Shown: piece by piece, positions 28,050 through 35,805 of the stretch
How positions within the stretch are numbered: position 1 is the stretch's first letter
How the letters are laid out: each line of letters starts with the position of its first letter
Assembly (NCBI GenBank): GCA_022824305.1
Contig: JAJEAD010000043.1
Location: 1-60,416 of the forward strand
From: Gammaproteobacteria bacterium
GTDB taxonomy: Bacteria; Pseudomonadota; Gammaproteobacteria; HK1
DNA length: 60,416 bases
Direction: 5' to 3'
The notes under the pieces: model-generated
The model's database searches: none
Seen by the model: only the letters and a program-made list of their open reading frames with translations
Told to the model about the DNA's origin: nothing
Translations under genes and position numbers: made by a program

Positions 28050-28889
28050 CTAGCGCAATTGCGCCAGGTGCGGCCCGATCATCGCCTCGCCGTTGCGCCA
28101 TGCGATTTTTTCGGCGAGGTCGGGCGGCAGGTCGGCCAGCCATTGCCTGGTCCAGTCGGCGTGCTCGACGACATAGTGCCAGCGCTCCGGCGTGAAGGTG
28201 TCGGTGCCGACCATGACGCGGTCCGGGAAGGCGGCGAACAGGCTGCGCCAGTCGTCGTCGACCCGGCCGCGATGGGCGTGTTCGCTACGGAAGGCCAAGT
28301 CGGTCCACAGGTTTGCGTGCTTTCCGAGCATCGGGCCGACGATATCCGGATCGACAAAGCCGGCATGGGCCCACAGTACCCGTGCTTCCGGCCATTGGGC
28401 GAAGATCCCGTCGACGGCACCGGCGTCCGAATGGGCGTGCAGGAGAAGGTTGTGCTGCCGCGCCAGTTCGATCATGCGCCGCGGCACGGCCTTGTCGGTT
28501 TGCGAGGCGAAGAGGTGGAATTCGCCGACCGCGACCCACTTGAAGCGCTTCAGACGGTCCTCGAGGAAGTCGATCACCGATGGATCGTCGACCCAGCTTC
28601 GGATTTCGCCGCGCCGGCGGTAGGGGCGCAGGCTGGGGAGGACAAGATCAGGCGCCGCGGCGTAGAGCGCGCGGGTGCCGGCGTCGCCCGAGCTCGACAC
28701 CAACGCCCGCTTCAGCCCTGCCTTCTCCAAAATGGCAACAGCTTCGTCGGCGGAAAGCCGCTCGGCAGCGTCGTGGCTGAAATGAATATGGGCGTCGAAG
28801 ATCGGCAGCGGCGCGCCGACGGCGCGGGCCGCCGAGGGTAGCAGCATCGCGGCGGCCGAGGTTGCGAGAAAGCGACGGCGCGAAGTTAT
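28050..28889 (-). CDS. Tat-exported amidohydrolase (TIM-barrel), possible ATA start
   Basis: The barrel begins FDAHIHFSHD with an intact HxH metal motif; WAHAGFVDPD and MVGTDTFTPERWH supply the later metal positions. The first in-frame ATG (28847) cuts into a signal. Reading upstream adds ITSRRRFLATSAAA, a twin-arginine (SRRRFLA) Tat signal peptide. No ATG, GTG or TTG precedes it, but an ATA at 28889 follows AGGAAGGAG at ideal spacing, so a rare ATA start or a single-base error is likely. With it the protein is 279 residues. It is the first gene of the operon with YtkA and di-haem peroxidase; Tat export fits a folded metalloenzyme in the periplasm. Confidence 0.75.
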   Translation of the reverse strand: MTSRRRFLATSAAAMLLPSAARAVGAPLPIFDAHIHFSHDAAERLSADEAVAILEKAGLKRALVSSSGDAGTRALYAAAPDLVLPSLRPYRRRGEIRSWVDDPSVIDFLEDRLKRFKWVAVGEFHLFASQTDKAVPRRMIELARQHNLLLHAHSDAGAVDGIFAQWPEARVLWAHAGFVDPDIVGPMLGKHANLWTDLAFRSEHAHRGRVDDDWRSLFAAFPDRVMVGTDTFTPERWHYVVEHADWTRQWLADLPPDLAEKIAWRNGEAMIGPHLAQLR

Positions 28890-29325
28890 CGCCGAGCTCC
28901 TTCCTGCTGGCTCACCCGAATCCTGTCACTCCCGGCGGCTGCATGGCAAGCCCGCAGGCCGCTTTCCCGATTGCGCCCTTCGGGACGACGCTGTGGCAGC
29001 GTCGCCCAAGGTTCTGCTCGCTGTTGGGCCAGTCCAGAAACTCCCGGGCCGGACGATCCGTCAGCCGGTCCGGGAGGTTCGAGGGAAGCTGATCTTTGAG
29101 CGCGCAGCACGCCCGCCCATTCTCGAACTCCTCGGGGAGCCTCGGGCTCACGACGAATCGAAGCTCCGTGTCGACGCTCAAGTGGCCGTCGTGGTTCTTT
29201 CCGTTGCGCGGGTTCCGAAGAGAAAGAACGAGTTTCCACGGCGCGGTCGCAGAGGCTTTTGGAACATCGGGGAGTTCGCGGACAATCCCGCCGCCCGTTC
29301 CTGAGTCTATGAGGCAAGCTAACGT
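28890..29325. other. Divergent intergenic region with one dispersed repeat copy
   Basis: The region lies between the Tat amidohydrolase and the phosphatase-glycohydrolase fusion. Several frames are open but none has a ribosome site and family motif together. It holds one copy of a 40-bp repeat (29227-29266) and should carry divergent promoters, which I could not define. Confidence 0.4.
29227..29267. repeat. Dispersed 40-bp repeat, copy 1
   Basis: It begins AACGAGTTTCCACGGCG and ends GGAACAT, matching 33940-33980 at roughly four of five positions, including 17 identical bases at the start. Neither copy is in a called gene. It may be an extragenic repeat or the end of a moved segment. Confidence 0.55.
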
Positions 29326-30807
29326 ATGCCGACTGCAAGAACCAGCGTGGCCAACCCACTCCGTATCGCCGCGGTGGCGCCCGCCCACAGCTACGGCCGC
29401 ATCGGCATCACGTTGTGCCCCGGCAAGAGCGATCCCGCCGGCATGACCGGCCCCTGGGAGCGGGACCTGGGCGCCGATCTCGACGCAATCGAGCGCTGGG
29501 GGGCGACTGCTGTGGTCAGCCTGATTGCCGACGAGGAGCTCGACGCTCTGTCCGTGCGGGGTCTCCCCGGTGCGGTGCGGGACCGGCACATGGAATGGCT
29601 GCACGCGCCGATCCCCGATGGATGGCCGCCCGGTCGGGACTTCGAGAAAGCATGGGCGGTCGCCGGCGAGGCCATGCGCGATCGGCTGAGACTGGGCTTC
29701 GACGTGCTGATCCACTGCCGGGGCGGTCTGGGGCGCGCCGGAACCATCGCCGCCCGCCTGCTGGTGGAGCTGGGCGCGTCTCCGAGTGAGGCGATTCGTC
29801 GGGTGCGAGATGCGCGTTCCCCGTACGCCATCGAGACCGCAGCGCAGGAGGCGCACGTCGCGCAATGCTCGGTGCGAGCAACGTCCCTTCCACCGCAGAC
29901 TGCGGAGGGAATCCGCGACCGGGCGCTCGGCGCTTTCCTCGGTCTTGCGATTGGCGACGCCGTGGGCACGACGCTCGAGTTCCGCCCCCGTGACACGCAG
30001 CCGCGCCTGAAAGACATGAAGGGCGGAGGCCATTTCAGGTTGCCGCTTGGCGCCTGGACCGACGATACGGCCATGGCGCTTGCGCTCGCCGACAGCCTGG
30101 CGGCGACCGGAACGCTCGACTGCCGGGACTTGATGGACCGCTTTACGAGATGGTGCCGGCACGGCGATTACTCGTGGTCAGGCACCTGCTTCGACGTCGG
30201 CATAACCACGTGTGAGGCGATCGAGCGGTACTCGCGGACCGGGGACCCGATTGCCGGCTCTACCGACCCGCGCACTGCTGGCAACGGCTCGCTGATGCGG
30301 CTCTCCCCGGTCGCCCTGCGTTTCTGGAACGACCGGCCGCGCCTCATCGACACCGCTGCCCATCAGTCCCGGACAACCCACGGAGCCGAGGAAGCGGTGG
30401 ACGCCTGCCGGGCGTTCGCGGAGCTGCTGGCGGATGCCATCGCCGGGTCGCCGCGCGCCGCTGTCCTGGCGCCGAGACCCTTCGAGGGTGCCCCCGCCAT
30501 CGCCGGCATCGTCGCCGGGAGCTGGCGCGGGCGCGGGAGAGACGAGATTCGCTCCAGCGGATATGTCGTCCACACCCTCGAAGCCGCCCTCTGGTCGGTC
30601 GCCCGCACCGGCGACTTCCGCAGCGCGGTGCTGCTGGCCGCCAACCTCGCCGACGACGCCGATACGGTGGCCGCGGTGACGGGCCAGCTCGCCGGCGCCC
30701 TCTACGGCCTGAGCGGCATACCCGAGCACTGGCTCGAGCGGGTCGCCTGGAAGGACTGTCTCCTCGAGGCGGCGCAGAGGCTGCTGCCGGCATCTCCGGA
30801 AGACTGA
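29326..30807 (+). CDS. Cysteine phosphatase fused to ADP-ribosylglycohydrolase
   Basis: A 493-residue fusion. The N-terminal ~190 residues resemble dual-specificity/tyrosine phosphatases: LIHCRGGLGRAG gives the CX5R loop (Cys131, Arg137), preceded by RHMEWLHAPIPD with a possible general-acid Asp. The C-terminal ~300 residues are a DraG/ARH-type glycohydrolase, with GDAVGTTLEF, WTDDTAMALALADS (Asp246, Asp247), AGNGSLMRLSP and NLADDADTVAAVTGQLAG (Asp443-Thr447) forming the di-metal centre. Such enzymes remove ADP-ribose from proteins or nucleic acids. GAGG precedes ATG 29326. It stands at the edge of a cluster with HNH and toxin-antitoxin genes. A decayed copy of its 3' end is at 38058. Confidence 0.85.
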   Translation: MPTARTSVANPLRIAAVAPAHSYGRIGITLCPGKSDPAGMTGPWERDLGADLDAIERWGATAVVSLIADEELDALSVRGLPGAVRDRHMEWLHAPIPDGWPPGRDFEKAWAVAGEAMRDRLRLGFDVLIHCRGGLGRAGTIAARLLVELGASPSEAIRRVRDARSPYAIETAAQEAHVAQCSVRATSLPPQTAEGIRDRALGAFLGLAIGDAVGTTLEFRPRDTQPRLKDMKGGGHFRLPLGAWTDDTAMALALADSLAATGTLDCRDLMDRFTRWCRHGDYSWSGTCFDVGITTCEAIERYSRTGDPIAGSTDPRTAGNGSLMRLSPVALRFWNDRPRLIDTAAHQSRTTHGAEEAVDACRAFAELLADAIAGSPRAAVLAPRPFEGAPAIAGIVAGSWRGRGRDEIRSSGYVVHTLEAALWSVARTGDFRSAVLLAANLADDADTVAAVTGQLAGALYGLSGIPEHWLERVAWKDCLLEAAQRLLPASPED

Positions 30808-31231
30808 GCGCGGGTCAGGCGTGGCGGCGCGGTCACCAGACCTCCATTTCCAGACCTCGGGAAGCACCGTCAATTTGGTTTCGACCACGGCATCACGCCA
30901 CTCGACCTTCCTCATCGACGACGACGGTTCAGCTACCGATGCCGGGAGACAGTCGCGCCACGGCACGACCTCGGCGACGCTCACCATCCGGGAACAGGAT
31001 ACGAATGGAATGTCGTCCAAGGATGTGGTGCACCGCGTGCCCGTCGGGCACCATAAGGCAGCTACACAACGGGTTTCCATCGGTACACGACACGAGCGAA
31101 CCCAGCATGCGCATAAGGGTCGAGACGGAACGGCAAGAGTTGACCACTAGCATCCAGCTGCTGCGGCACGTGTGCAGACGGTGCGCTGGCATCCGAGTTC
31201 TCTTTCGCCGCCTCACCGCTTGGCGTTGACA
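30808..31231. other. Intergenic region containing repeat copy B
   Basis: No gene is supported between the glycohydrolase fusion and the HNH gene. The second half (from 31041) is the intact copy of the repeat that also occurs at 26176, so it includes the HNH upstream region. The first half shows nothing recognisable. Confidence 0.45.
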
Positions 31232-31274
31232 ATGACTGACACGGCGATTCGGATAGCCGCCTTTCAGTGGCTCG
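31041..31274 (+). repeat. Repeat copy B: upstream region and start of HNH gene
   Basis: Direct repeat of 26176-26382, interrupted by a short extra stretch near 31065-31090. It includes the first 14 codons of the HNH gene. About 4.9 kb separate the two copies, enclosing the peroxidase operon and the glycohydrolase fusion. Confidence 0.8.
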
Positions 31275-32146
31275 AAGAGAAAGTCTCACGTCACGGGGAG
31301 GTCCTTCCCTGGTCCTTGCTCCTGAAGGGCTTCATGTGGCATGAGCAAAGGGTCCCGCTCTTGAGCATGCAAGGCATCTTCAAGCCGAAAGTGATGGAAC
31401 TACCACTGAGCGTCAGAACGGCCCATCGGGGTCCGTACGATGACCGAGAGGGCTCCGCGGGTCAGTTCCTCTATGCGTACAGAGGGACCGATCCAGGTCA
31501 CCGGGACAACGCCGGCTTACGTGAGCTCATGCGCCGGAAGATACCCCTGGTGTACTTCTTCGGCGTGCTGGAGGGTCGCTATCTTCCGGCATGGCCGGTG
31601 TTTGTCGTTGAAGACAATCCTGCGTCTTTGCACTTCATACTGGAACTTGAGGACCACTCCATTCTGAACATGGAAGGAGACATCGGAACAATTGGAGTTT
31701 CTGAGTACCCTGACGTAGGGGTAAGGCGATACGTGACAAGAGAGTTCAAAGCTCGCCTCCATCAGCAGTCCTTTCGCGAACGGGTCTTGATCGCATATCG
31801 TGAACAGTGCGCTCTGTGCCGCTTGAGGCACCGGGAGCTGCTGGATGCAGCGCATATTGTGCCGGACAGCGAACCGGAGGGGGTGCCTGAAGTCAGAAAT
31901 GGTCTCGCCCTATGCAAACTGCATCACGCTGCTTTTGACAGGATGTTTATTGGAGTTCGTCCGGATCTCGTGGTGGAGGTTCGTCAGGATATCCTGGATG
32001 AAGATGATGGTCCCATGCTGTTGCATGGACTCAAGGAGCTGCACAACAGGCGCATTTGGGCTCCAAGACACAGCAGCTCTCGACCTTCGACAGAATTGCT
32101 CGAACACAGGTACGCCAAGTTCCGAAGTACAACGTCTCTCTTGTAA
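31232..32146 (+). CDS. HNH endonuclease (HNH_2-type, restriction-like)
   Basis: A 304-residue protein whose C-terminal third is an HNH nuclease: CALCRLRHRELLDAAHIVP (Cys193, Cys196, His208) and NGLALCKLHHAAFDRM complete the zinc- and metal-binding core. The N-terminal two thirds are unassigned, perhaps a DNA-reading domain, as in HNH_2 proteins annotated as restriction endonucleases. The frame is open from 31172; ATG 31232 was chosen because the start is conserved in repeat copy A. GC content is lower than in flanking genes. No methyltransferase is adjacent. Role in defence is plausible but unproven. Confidence 0.8.
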   Translation: MTDTAIRIAAFQWLEEKVSRHGEVLPWSLLLKGFMWHEQRVPLLSMQGIFKPKVMELPLSVRTAHRGPYDDREGSAGQFLYAYRGTDPGHRDNAGLRELMRRKIPLVYFFGVLEGRYLPAWPVFVVEDNPASLHFILELEDHSILNMEGDIGTIGVSEYPDVGVRRYVTREFKARLHQQSFRERVLIAYREQCALCRLRHRELLDAAHIVPDSEPEGVPEVRNGLALCKLHHAAFDRMFIGVRPDLVVEVRQDILDEDDGPMLLHGLKELHNRRIWAPRHSSSRPSTELLEHRYAKFRSTTSLL

Positions 32147-32258
32147 TTTCGCGGCGGGTGGGCTCACACTCCTGCATACGGACACCGCAGAATTCAAGGC
32201 GGACAGCTCTCACGATCAGGATGAGAGGTACACCCAGTCAACCGGAGGAATGACTGCC

Positions 32259-32741
32259 ATGGATCGCAGCATACTTTTCGCGGAAAAGGAGTCAGTAGTT
32301 CGACGCTCTGCACCGACGCGGGTTGGCGAGCACGAGTCGCGCCTACCACGTGAGCTCTGGGGACGATGTCCGTGGGCGCTGGACATGCGCCCGAAGGGCG
32401 ACGCCGTGGTGTTGCGGAAGGATCACATAGCTCGCGCATTGCCAAACGAAACCGATCAATGTCCGGTGGCACTCGCGCTGCGCGAGGCGACCGGTGAGCC
32501 GTGGGTGATCTTCCGGGCTTGTGGAGGAGACTTCTACGGGAGCGAAAACTGTGATGACGATCCGCGCTATACGCTCGACGGCGATCTCAACGGAATCGTT
32601 GCAGGATTCGACGAAGATGGCGTGTGTCCAACGGGTACCCTCTACGTTGACCGAACGGCGAAGCACATCGATTTCCTGCCAGACGCTGGAAACACACCCA
32701 CGGACATGACAGGAGAGCAATCGAGGCAAGTGGTGGACTGA
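32259..32741 (+). CDS. Hypothetical protein next to HNH gene
   Basis: A 160-residue soluble, acidic protein I do not recognise. ATG 32259 lies 9 nt past GGAGGA; ATG 32250 overlaps that site and is less likely. The middle has two Cys-containing stretches (FRACGGDFYGSENCDDDP) and an acidic run DLNGIVAGFDEDGVCP that could bind a metal. GC content is lower than in most of the window, as for the HNH gene 113 nt upstream. No signal peptide or membrane segment is seen. Its position between HNH and toxin-antitoxin genes is the only functional hint. Confidence 0.55.
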   Translation: MDRSILFAEKESVVRRSAPTRVGEHESRLPRELWGRCPWALDMRPKGDAVVLRKDHIARALPNETDQCPVALALREATGEPWVIFRACGGDFYGSENCDDDPRYTLDGDLNGIVAGFDEDGVCPTGTLYVDRTAKHIDFLPDAGNTPTDMTGEQSRQVVD

Positions 32742-33136
32742 TCGCATCTGGCCAGAGCTCTACACGATTCCCGGTATCGGCACTACACCCAGCTCATCGA
32801 GTTCGACGGTGGCTCTACGAGCGGGGAGGGGCATAAGCCTTTGGAGGCTGCTGCCATGGAGTCGACTCGTCACGGTCGCCTCCGCGTCAATCTCGCTCAG
32901 CGGAAGATTGGCGAGCGGCAGAACTCAAACTGGGACTTGTTATTGCGGCAGGTTGTCCGTACGACGTCCGTATGCTAGTGTGCTGACTTACAGGCACGAG
33001 CATGGCCTGATGAGGGTCACAGCGTGCGTGTGTTCCTGTCTCAAAACACCCCCTTTGACACGCCACGACGGCGGAGTTGGTTCGATCTGTTTGTAAGGCA
33101 GCCACCAGGGTGGCAAGTTCTCGGGAGAGGCAACTC
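32742..33136. other. Intergenic region before toxin-antitoxin pair
   Basis: Nearly 400 bases with no supported gene. A plus-strand frame at 32809-33096 lacks a ribosome site and family features. The relatively AT-rich part near 32940-32990 may hold the toxin-antitoxin promoter, but no good -10/-35 pair with 16-18 nt spacing was found. Confidence 0.4.
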
Positions 33137-33412
33137 GTGAGCATCGCCGAATCCAAGTCGGAACGCATCGAAGTCCGTATCACTCCAAGCATGAAGGCGT
33201 TGCTGCAGCGGGCGGCGACCTCGTCGCAGAAAAATGTGACGGAGTTCCTCCTCGAGGCGGGAGTAAGCGCCGCTGAAGATGCGTTGGTCAACCGGCAGAT
33301 GTTCCGGCTGGACGACCAGCAGTGGCGAGCTTTTCAGGAAGTACTCGACCGTCCCGTTTCCCCCAAACCTCGCTTGGCCCGGTTGCTGGCCGAGAAGAGC
33401 GTGGTGGAATGA
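33137..33412 (+). CDS. DUF1778 (TacA-like) antitoxin
   Basis: A 91-residue protein: SERIEVRITPSMKALLQRAA is the ribbon-helix-helix DNA-binding N-terminus and FRLDDQQWRAFQEVLDRP is the C-terminal toxin-binding segment conserved in DUF1778 antitoxins. The frame is open from 33077, but GTG 33137 follows GGGAGAGG and gives the family length. Its stop overlaps the toxin start (ATGA). It should neutralise the acetyltransferase toxin and repress its own operon. It is the only likely DNA-binding regulator found in the window. Confidence 0.88.
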   Translation: MSIAESKSERIEVRITPSMKALLQRAATSSQKNVTEFLLEAGVSAAEDALVNRQMFRLDDQQWRAFQEVLDRPVSPKPRLARLLAEKSVVE

Positions 33413-33930
33413 CACCGAGCGCGGGCGCGTTCTCTCAGATAGAGAAGCTCGACGCGAACCACGATACGGACGAGTTCGATTGTGGAAAGGAACCGCTCAA
33501 TCGCTTTCTGAAGCGTTTTGCGCTGGCGAATCAGCGGGCGGAGAGCGCTCGGACCTACGTGGTCTGCGTGGGCCGGAGGGTGATCGGGTACTACAGCCTC
33601 ACCGTCAGTGCAGTCGAGCACTCCGGAGTTCCCGCGAGGGTCGGCCGGGGTCTGGCCCGGCATCCGATTCCCGTGATGCTGCTTGCCCGTCTTGCCGTCG
33701 ACCGGACACAACAGGGACGCGGACTGGGCAAGGCGCTCATCAAGGACGGATTGCTGAGAACGGTCGAGGCTGCGGATATCGCCGGAATCCGGGCGCTTCT
33801 CGTGCATGCCAAGGACGATGAAGCCCGAGCGTGGTACGAGGCGCTGGAGTTCGAGCCGAGCCCCACCGATCCATGTCATCTGTTCCTGCTCATGAAGGAT
33901 CTGCGCGCGCTCCTGGGTCCCCGACGCTGA
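33409..33930 (+). CDS. GNAT-family toxin (TacT/AtaT-like)
   Basis: A 173-residue acetyltransferase. AVDRTQQGRGLGKALIKDGL is the acetyl-CoA-binding loop, and YVVCVGRRVIGYYSLTVSAV and ARAWYEALEFEP are the typical surrounding strands. TacT-type toxins acetylate the amino group of charged tRNA and block translation. The start ATG 33409 overlaps the antitoxin stop by 4 nt. A dispersed repeat begins 10 nt past the stop, marking the end of the module. Confidence 0.88.
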   Translation: MTPSAGAFSQIEKLDANHDTDEFDCGKEPLNRFLKRFALANQRAESARTYVVCVGRRVIGYYSLTVSAVEHSGVPARVGRGLARHPIPVMLLARLAVDRTQQGRGLGKALIKDGLLRTVEAADIAGIRALLVHAKDDEARAWYEALEFEPSPTDPCHLFLLMKDLRALLGPRR

Positions 33931-33939
33931 TAGGGAATC

Positions 33940-33980
33940 AACGAGTTTCCACGGCGGGGTCGTAGGAGTCTCGGAAACAT
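33940..33980. repeat. Dispersed 40-bp repeat, copy 2
   Basis: Matches 29227-29267, with the first 17 bases identical (AACGAGTTTCCACGGCG) and the end GGAAACAT. It lies directly after the toxin gene. The remainder of the 33931-34215 gap shows no gene. Confidence 0.55.
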
Positions 33981-34215
33981 TCCCGAATCCTCAGCCAGGT
34001 CGGGACCACATCCCGGAGTCCCCCGCGAAGTCGGGAGCGGCGATGGGCAGGCACCGTGCAGAACCTCGATGCACCAGCGTCTGGTCCCCCGGCCCCCCCG
34101 ACCGCTGCCTTGCCGCCTCGCTGTTGGCCGCCCGAGCCGGCGGAAAGGGTTCCCCGCGCCCGGGTTTCGTGATTCGATCGTGTGACGAGCACGGGCGTCG
34201 CGAGGGATCGGAACC

Positions 34216-35427
34216 ATGCAGCACTACCTGCGCGACCAGATCGATTGGCCGCAGGCCTTTCCCGCGGAGGAGTACGCCACCCGGCTCGACCGGGTGAGGA
34301 CGGCGCTCCGCGCCGCCGGTCTGGATGCGATCTACGTGACGGTGCCGGCCGACCTGACCTGGCTGACCGGCTACGACATGATCTGGTACCACCTCCGGAA
34401 CCTTACGGGCCTGCTGGTGCGGGCCGCATCGGCCGAGACCGTCTTCTTCGACCATTCGGCCCACGTGACCATCGTCTCGACCACGCCGGAGATTCGCGAT
34501 GTGGTCTGGCTCGAGCACGGCCCGGTGGAGAACGCGGTCCAGGCGATTGCCGGCAAGGCGAAGGCGCTCGGACTCTCGGGCAAGCGCATCGCGCTGCAGC
34601 CATGGAGCTATGCGCCCCATGCCAGCGTCATCGCCGGATTGTGCGCGGCGCTCGAGGACATCGGCGCGACCACGGCTGACGGCTCGCTGCTGGTCGAGGA
34701 GCTGAGGCTCGTCAAGTCACCGCGCGAGATTGCCCACGTTCGGCGCGCCGCGGAGATCGCTGACGAGGCGATGTGCGCGGCGCGCAACGCGATCGAGCCC
34801 GGCATCATGGAAACCGGGATCGAGGCGGTCATCGCCGAATCCATGATGAAGGCCGGCGGTGGTTATCCCGGCATCCGCACGATGATCGGATCGGGCCCCC
34901 GCGCCGGCACCCACCACAGCGCGCCGGCGCACCGGCGCGTCCGGCAGGGAGACCTCGTCTTCGTCGATTTCTGCGCCTCCTGGCACCGCTATCACGTCAA
35001 CCTGAACCGTACCTTCTCGGTCGGCGAGCCGGACCCGCGATGGCGGGACCTGATGGAGAAGGCGGCGGGCTGCATCGACGCCATCGTCGACGGCGTGCGG
35101 CCCGGCGACCCCTGGAGCAGGGTGCAGGAGCTCGGCGACCGGCACACCGACGAGAATGGGCTGCGCCCCTACGTCTGGTTCATCGGCGGCTACTCGCTCG
35201 GCATCGCCGTGCCGCCGGACTGGGTGGGCGCGCACGCACCGCGGCCGAGCGCCGAGCTCCCGGACCGGGTGCTCGAGCCCGGCACGGTTTTCAACTTCGA
35301 GAACCAGTTCGACGTCTGGGAGGACTGGCCCGGCGGCAGCGGCGCCGCCTATATCGAGACGCTGCTGATGACCGAGACCGGACTGGAGATCCTGTCGAGC
35401 CTGCGCCGGGACCTGGTAGTGGTCTGA
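34216..35427 (+). CDS. M24 family hydrolase, creatinase-like, upstream of dimethylformamidase
   Basis: A 403-residue two-domain M24 protein. The first metal Asp is kept (VFVDFCASWHRYH), but the second region reads NLNRTF instead of D-x-T/S-R-T, so a two-metal aminopeptidase is unlikely and a creatinase-type hydrolase is favoured. GGYSLGIAVPPDWVG matches the creatinase/ectoine-hydrolase branch. It is followed after 47 nt by the dimethylformamidase small subunit, so the three genes form one operon. A linked pathway in which it opens or cleaves an N-methylated compound is suggested. It is a different protein from the M24 genes at 7048 and 23100. Confidence 0.82.
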   Translation: MQHYLRDQIDWPQAFPAEEYATRLDRVRTALRAAGLDAIYVTVPADLTWLTGYDMIWYHLRNLTGLLVRAASAETVFFDHSAHVTIVSTTPEIRDVVWLEHGPVENAVQAIAGKAKALGLSGKRIALQPWSYAPHASVIAGLCAALEDIGATTADGSLLVEELRLVKSPREIAHVRRAAEIADEAMCAARNAIEPGIMETGIEAVIAESMMKAGGGYPGIRTMIGSGPRAGTHHSAPAHRRVRQGDLVFVDFCASWHRYHVNLNRTFSVGEPDPRWRDLMEKAAGCIDAIVDGVRPGDPWSRVQELGDRHTDENGLRPYVWFIGGYSLGIAVPPDWVGAHAPRPSAELPDRVLEPGTVFNFENQFDVWEDWPGGSGAAYIETLLMTETGLEILSSLRRDLVVV

Positions 35428-35474
35428 CATGGCGGCCCGGTTTTCCAGAGGGAGGCGGAAGAGGAGGCAGCGCA

Positions 35475-35774
35475 ATGCATGAGATCGATCCGTCGAGAAG
35501 GGATCTCGTCGACGAGTTCCGCAGGAACCCCGGAGGGCCCCACAGCCCGGAGCTCGCGCTGGTCGTCAACCGGCTGCGCGTGATGCCGATGGCGGAGCGT
35601 CACATCCTCGTCTGCACCCGCCGCGGCCGCGAGTGGATGCTCGCCCGGATGCCGGCGCGACGCGGAGCCCGGGTCGAGCTCTGCGAGGACCGGGTCTTTG
35701 ACGACTATCACGAAGCGGTGTGGGAGGTGTTCAGGAGGCGCTACGAGACCGTCACCGGGAGGGATCCGGCATGA
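35475..35774 (+). CDS. dmfA1: N,N-dimethylformamidase small (alpha) subunit-like protein
   Basis: A 99-residue protein with DLVDEFRRNPGGPHSPELAL, HILVCTRRGREWMLARMP and VFDDYHEAVWEVFRRRYE, which I recognise as the pattern of the small subunit of dimethylformamidase. That subunit packs on the large chain and has a fold of its own. It is shorter than the 132 residues I recall for Paracoccus. It lies between the M24 gene and the large-subunit gene (31 nt gap), the order known for dmfA1-dmfA2. GAGGAGG lies upstream of ATG 35475. Confidence 0.75.
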   Translation: MHEIDPSRRDLVDEFRRNPGGPHSPELALVVNRLRVMPMAERHILVCTRRGREWMLARMPARRGARVELCEDRVFDDYHEAVWEVFRRRYETVTGRDPA

Positions 35775-35805
35775 GACGCCGGCCGGCGACCGGGGGGTCG
35801 TACCC

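Noticed and set aside
31041..31274. Repeat copies as insertion-sequence ends
   Set aside because: They are direct, about 210-230 bp, contain the HNH gene start and no transposase or inverted termini; they are better read as duplicated gene ends.
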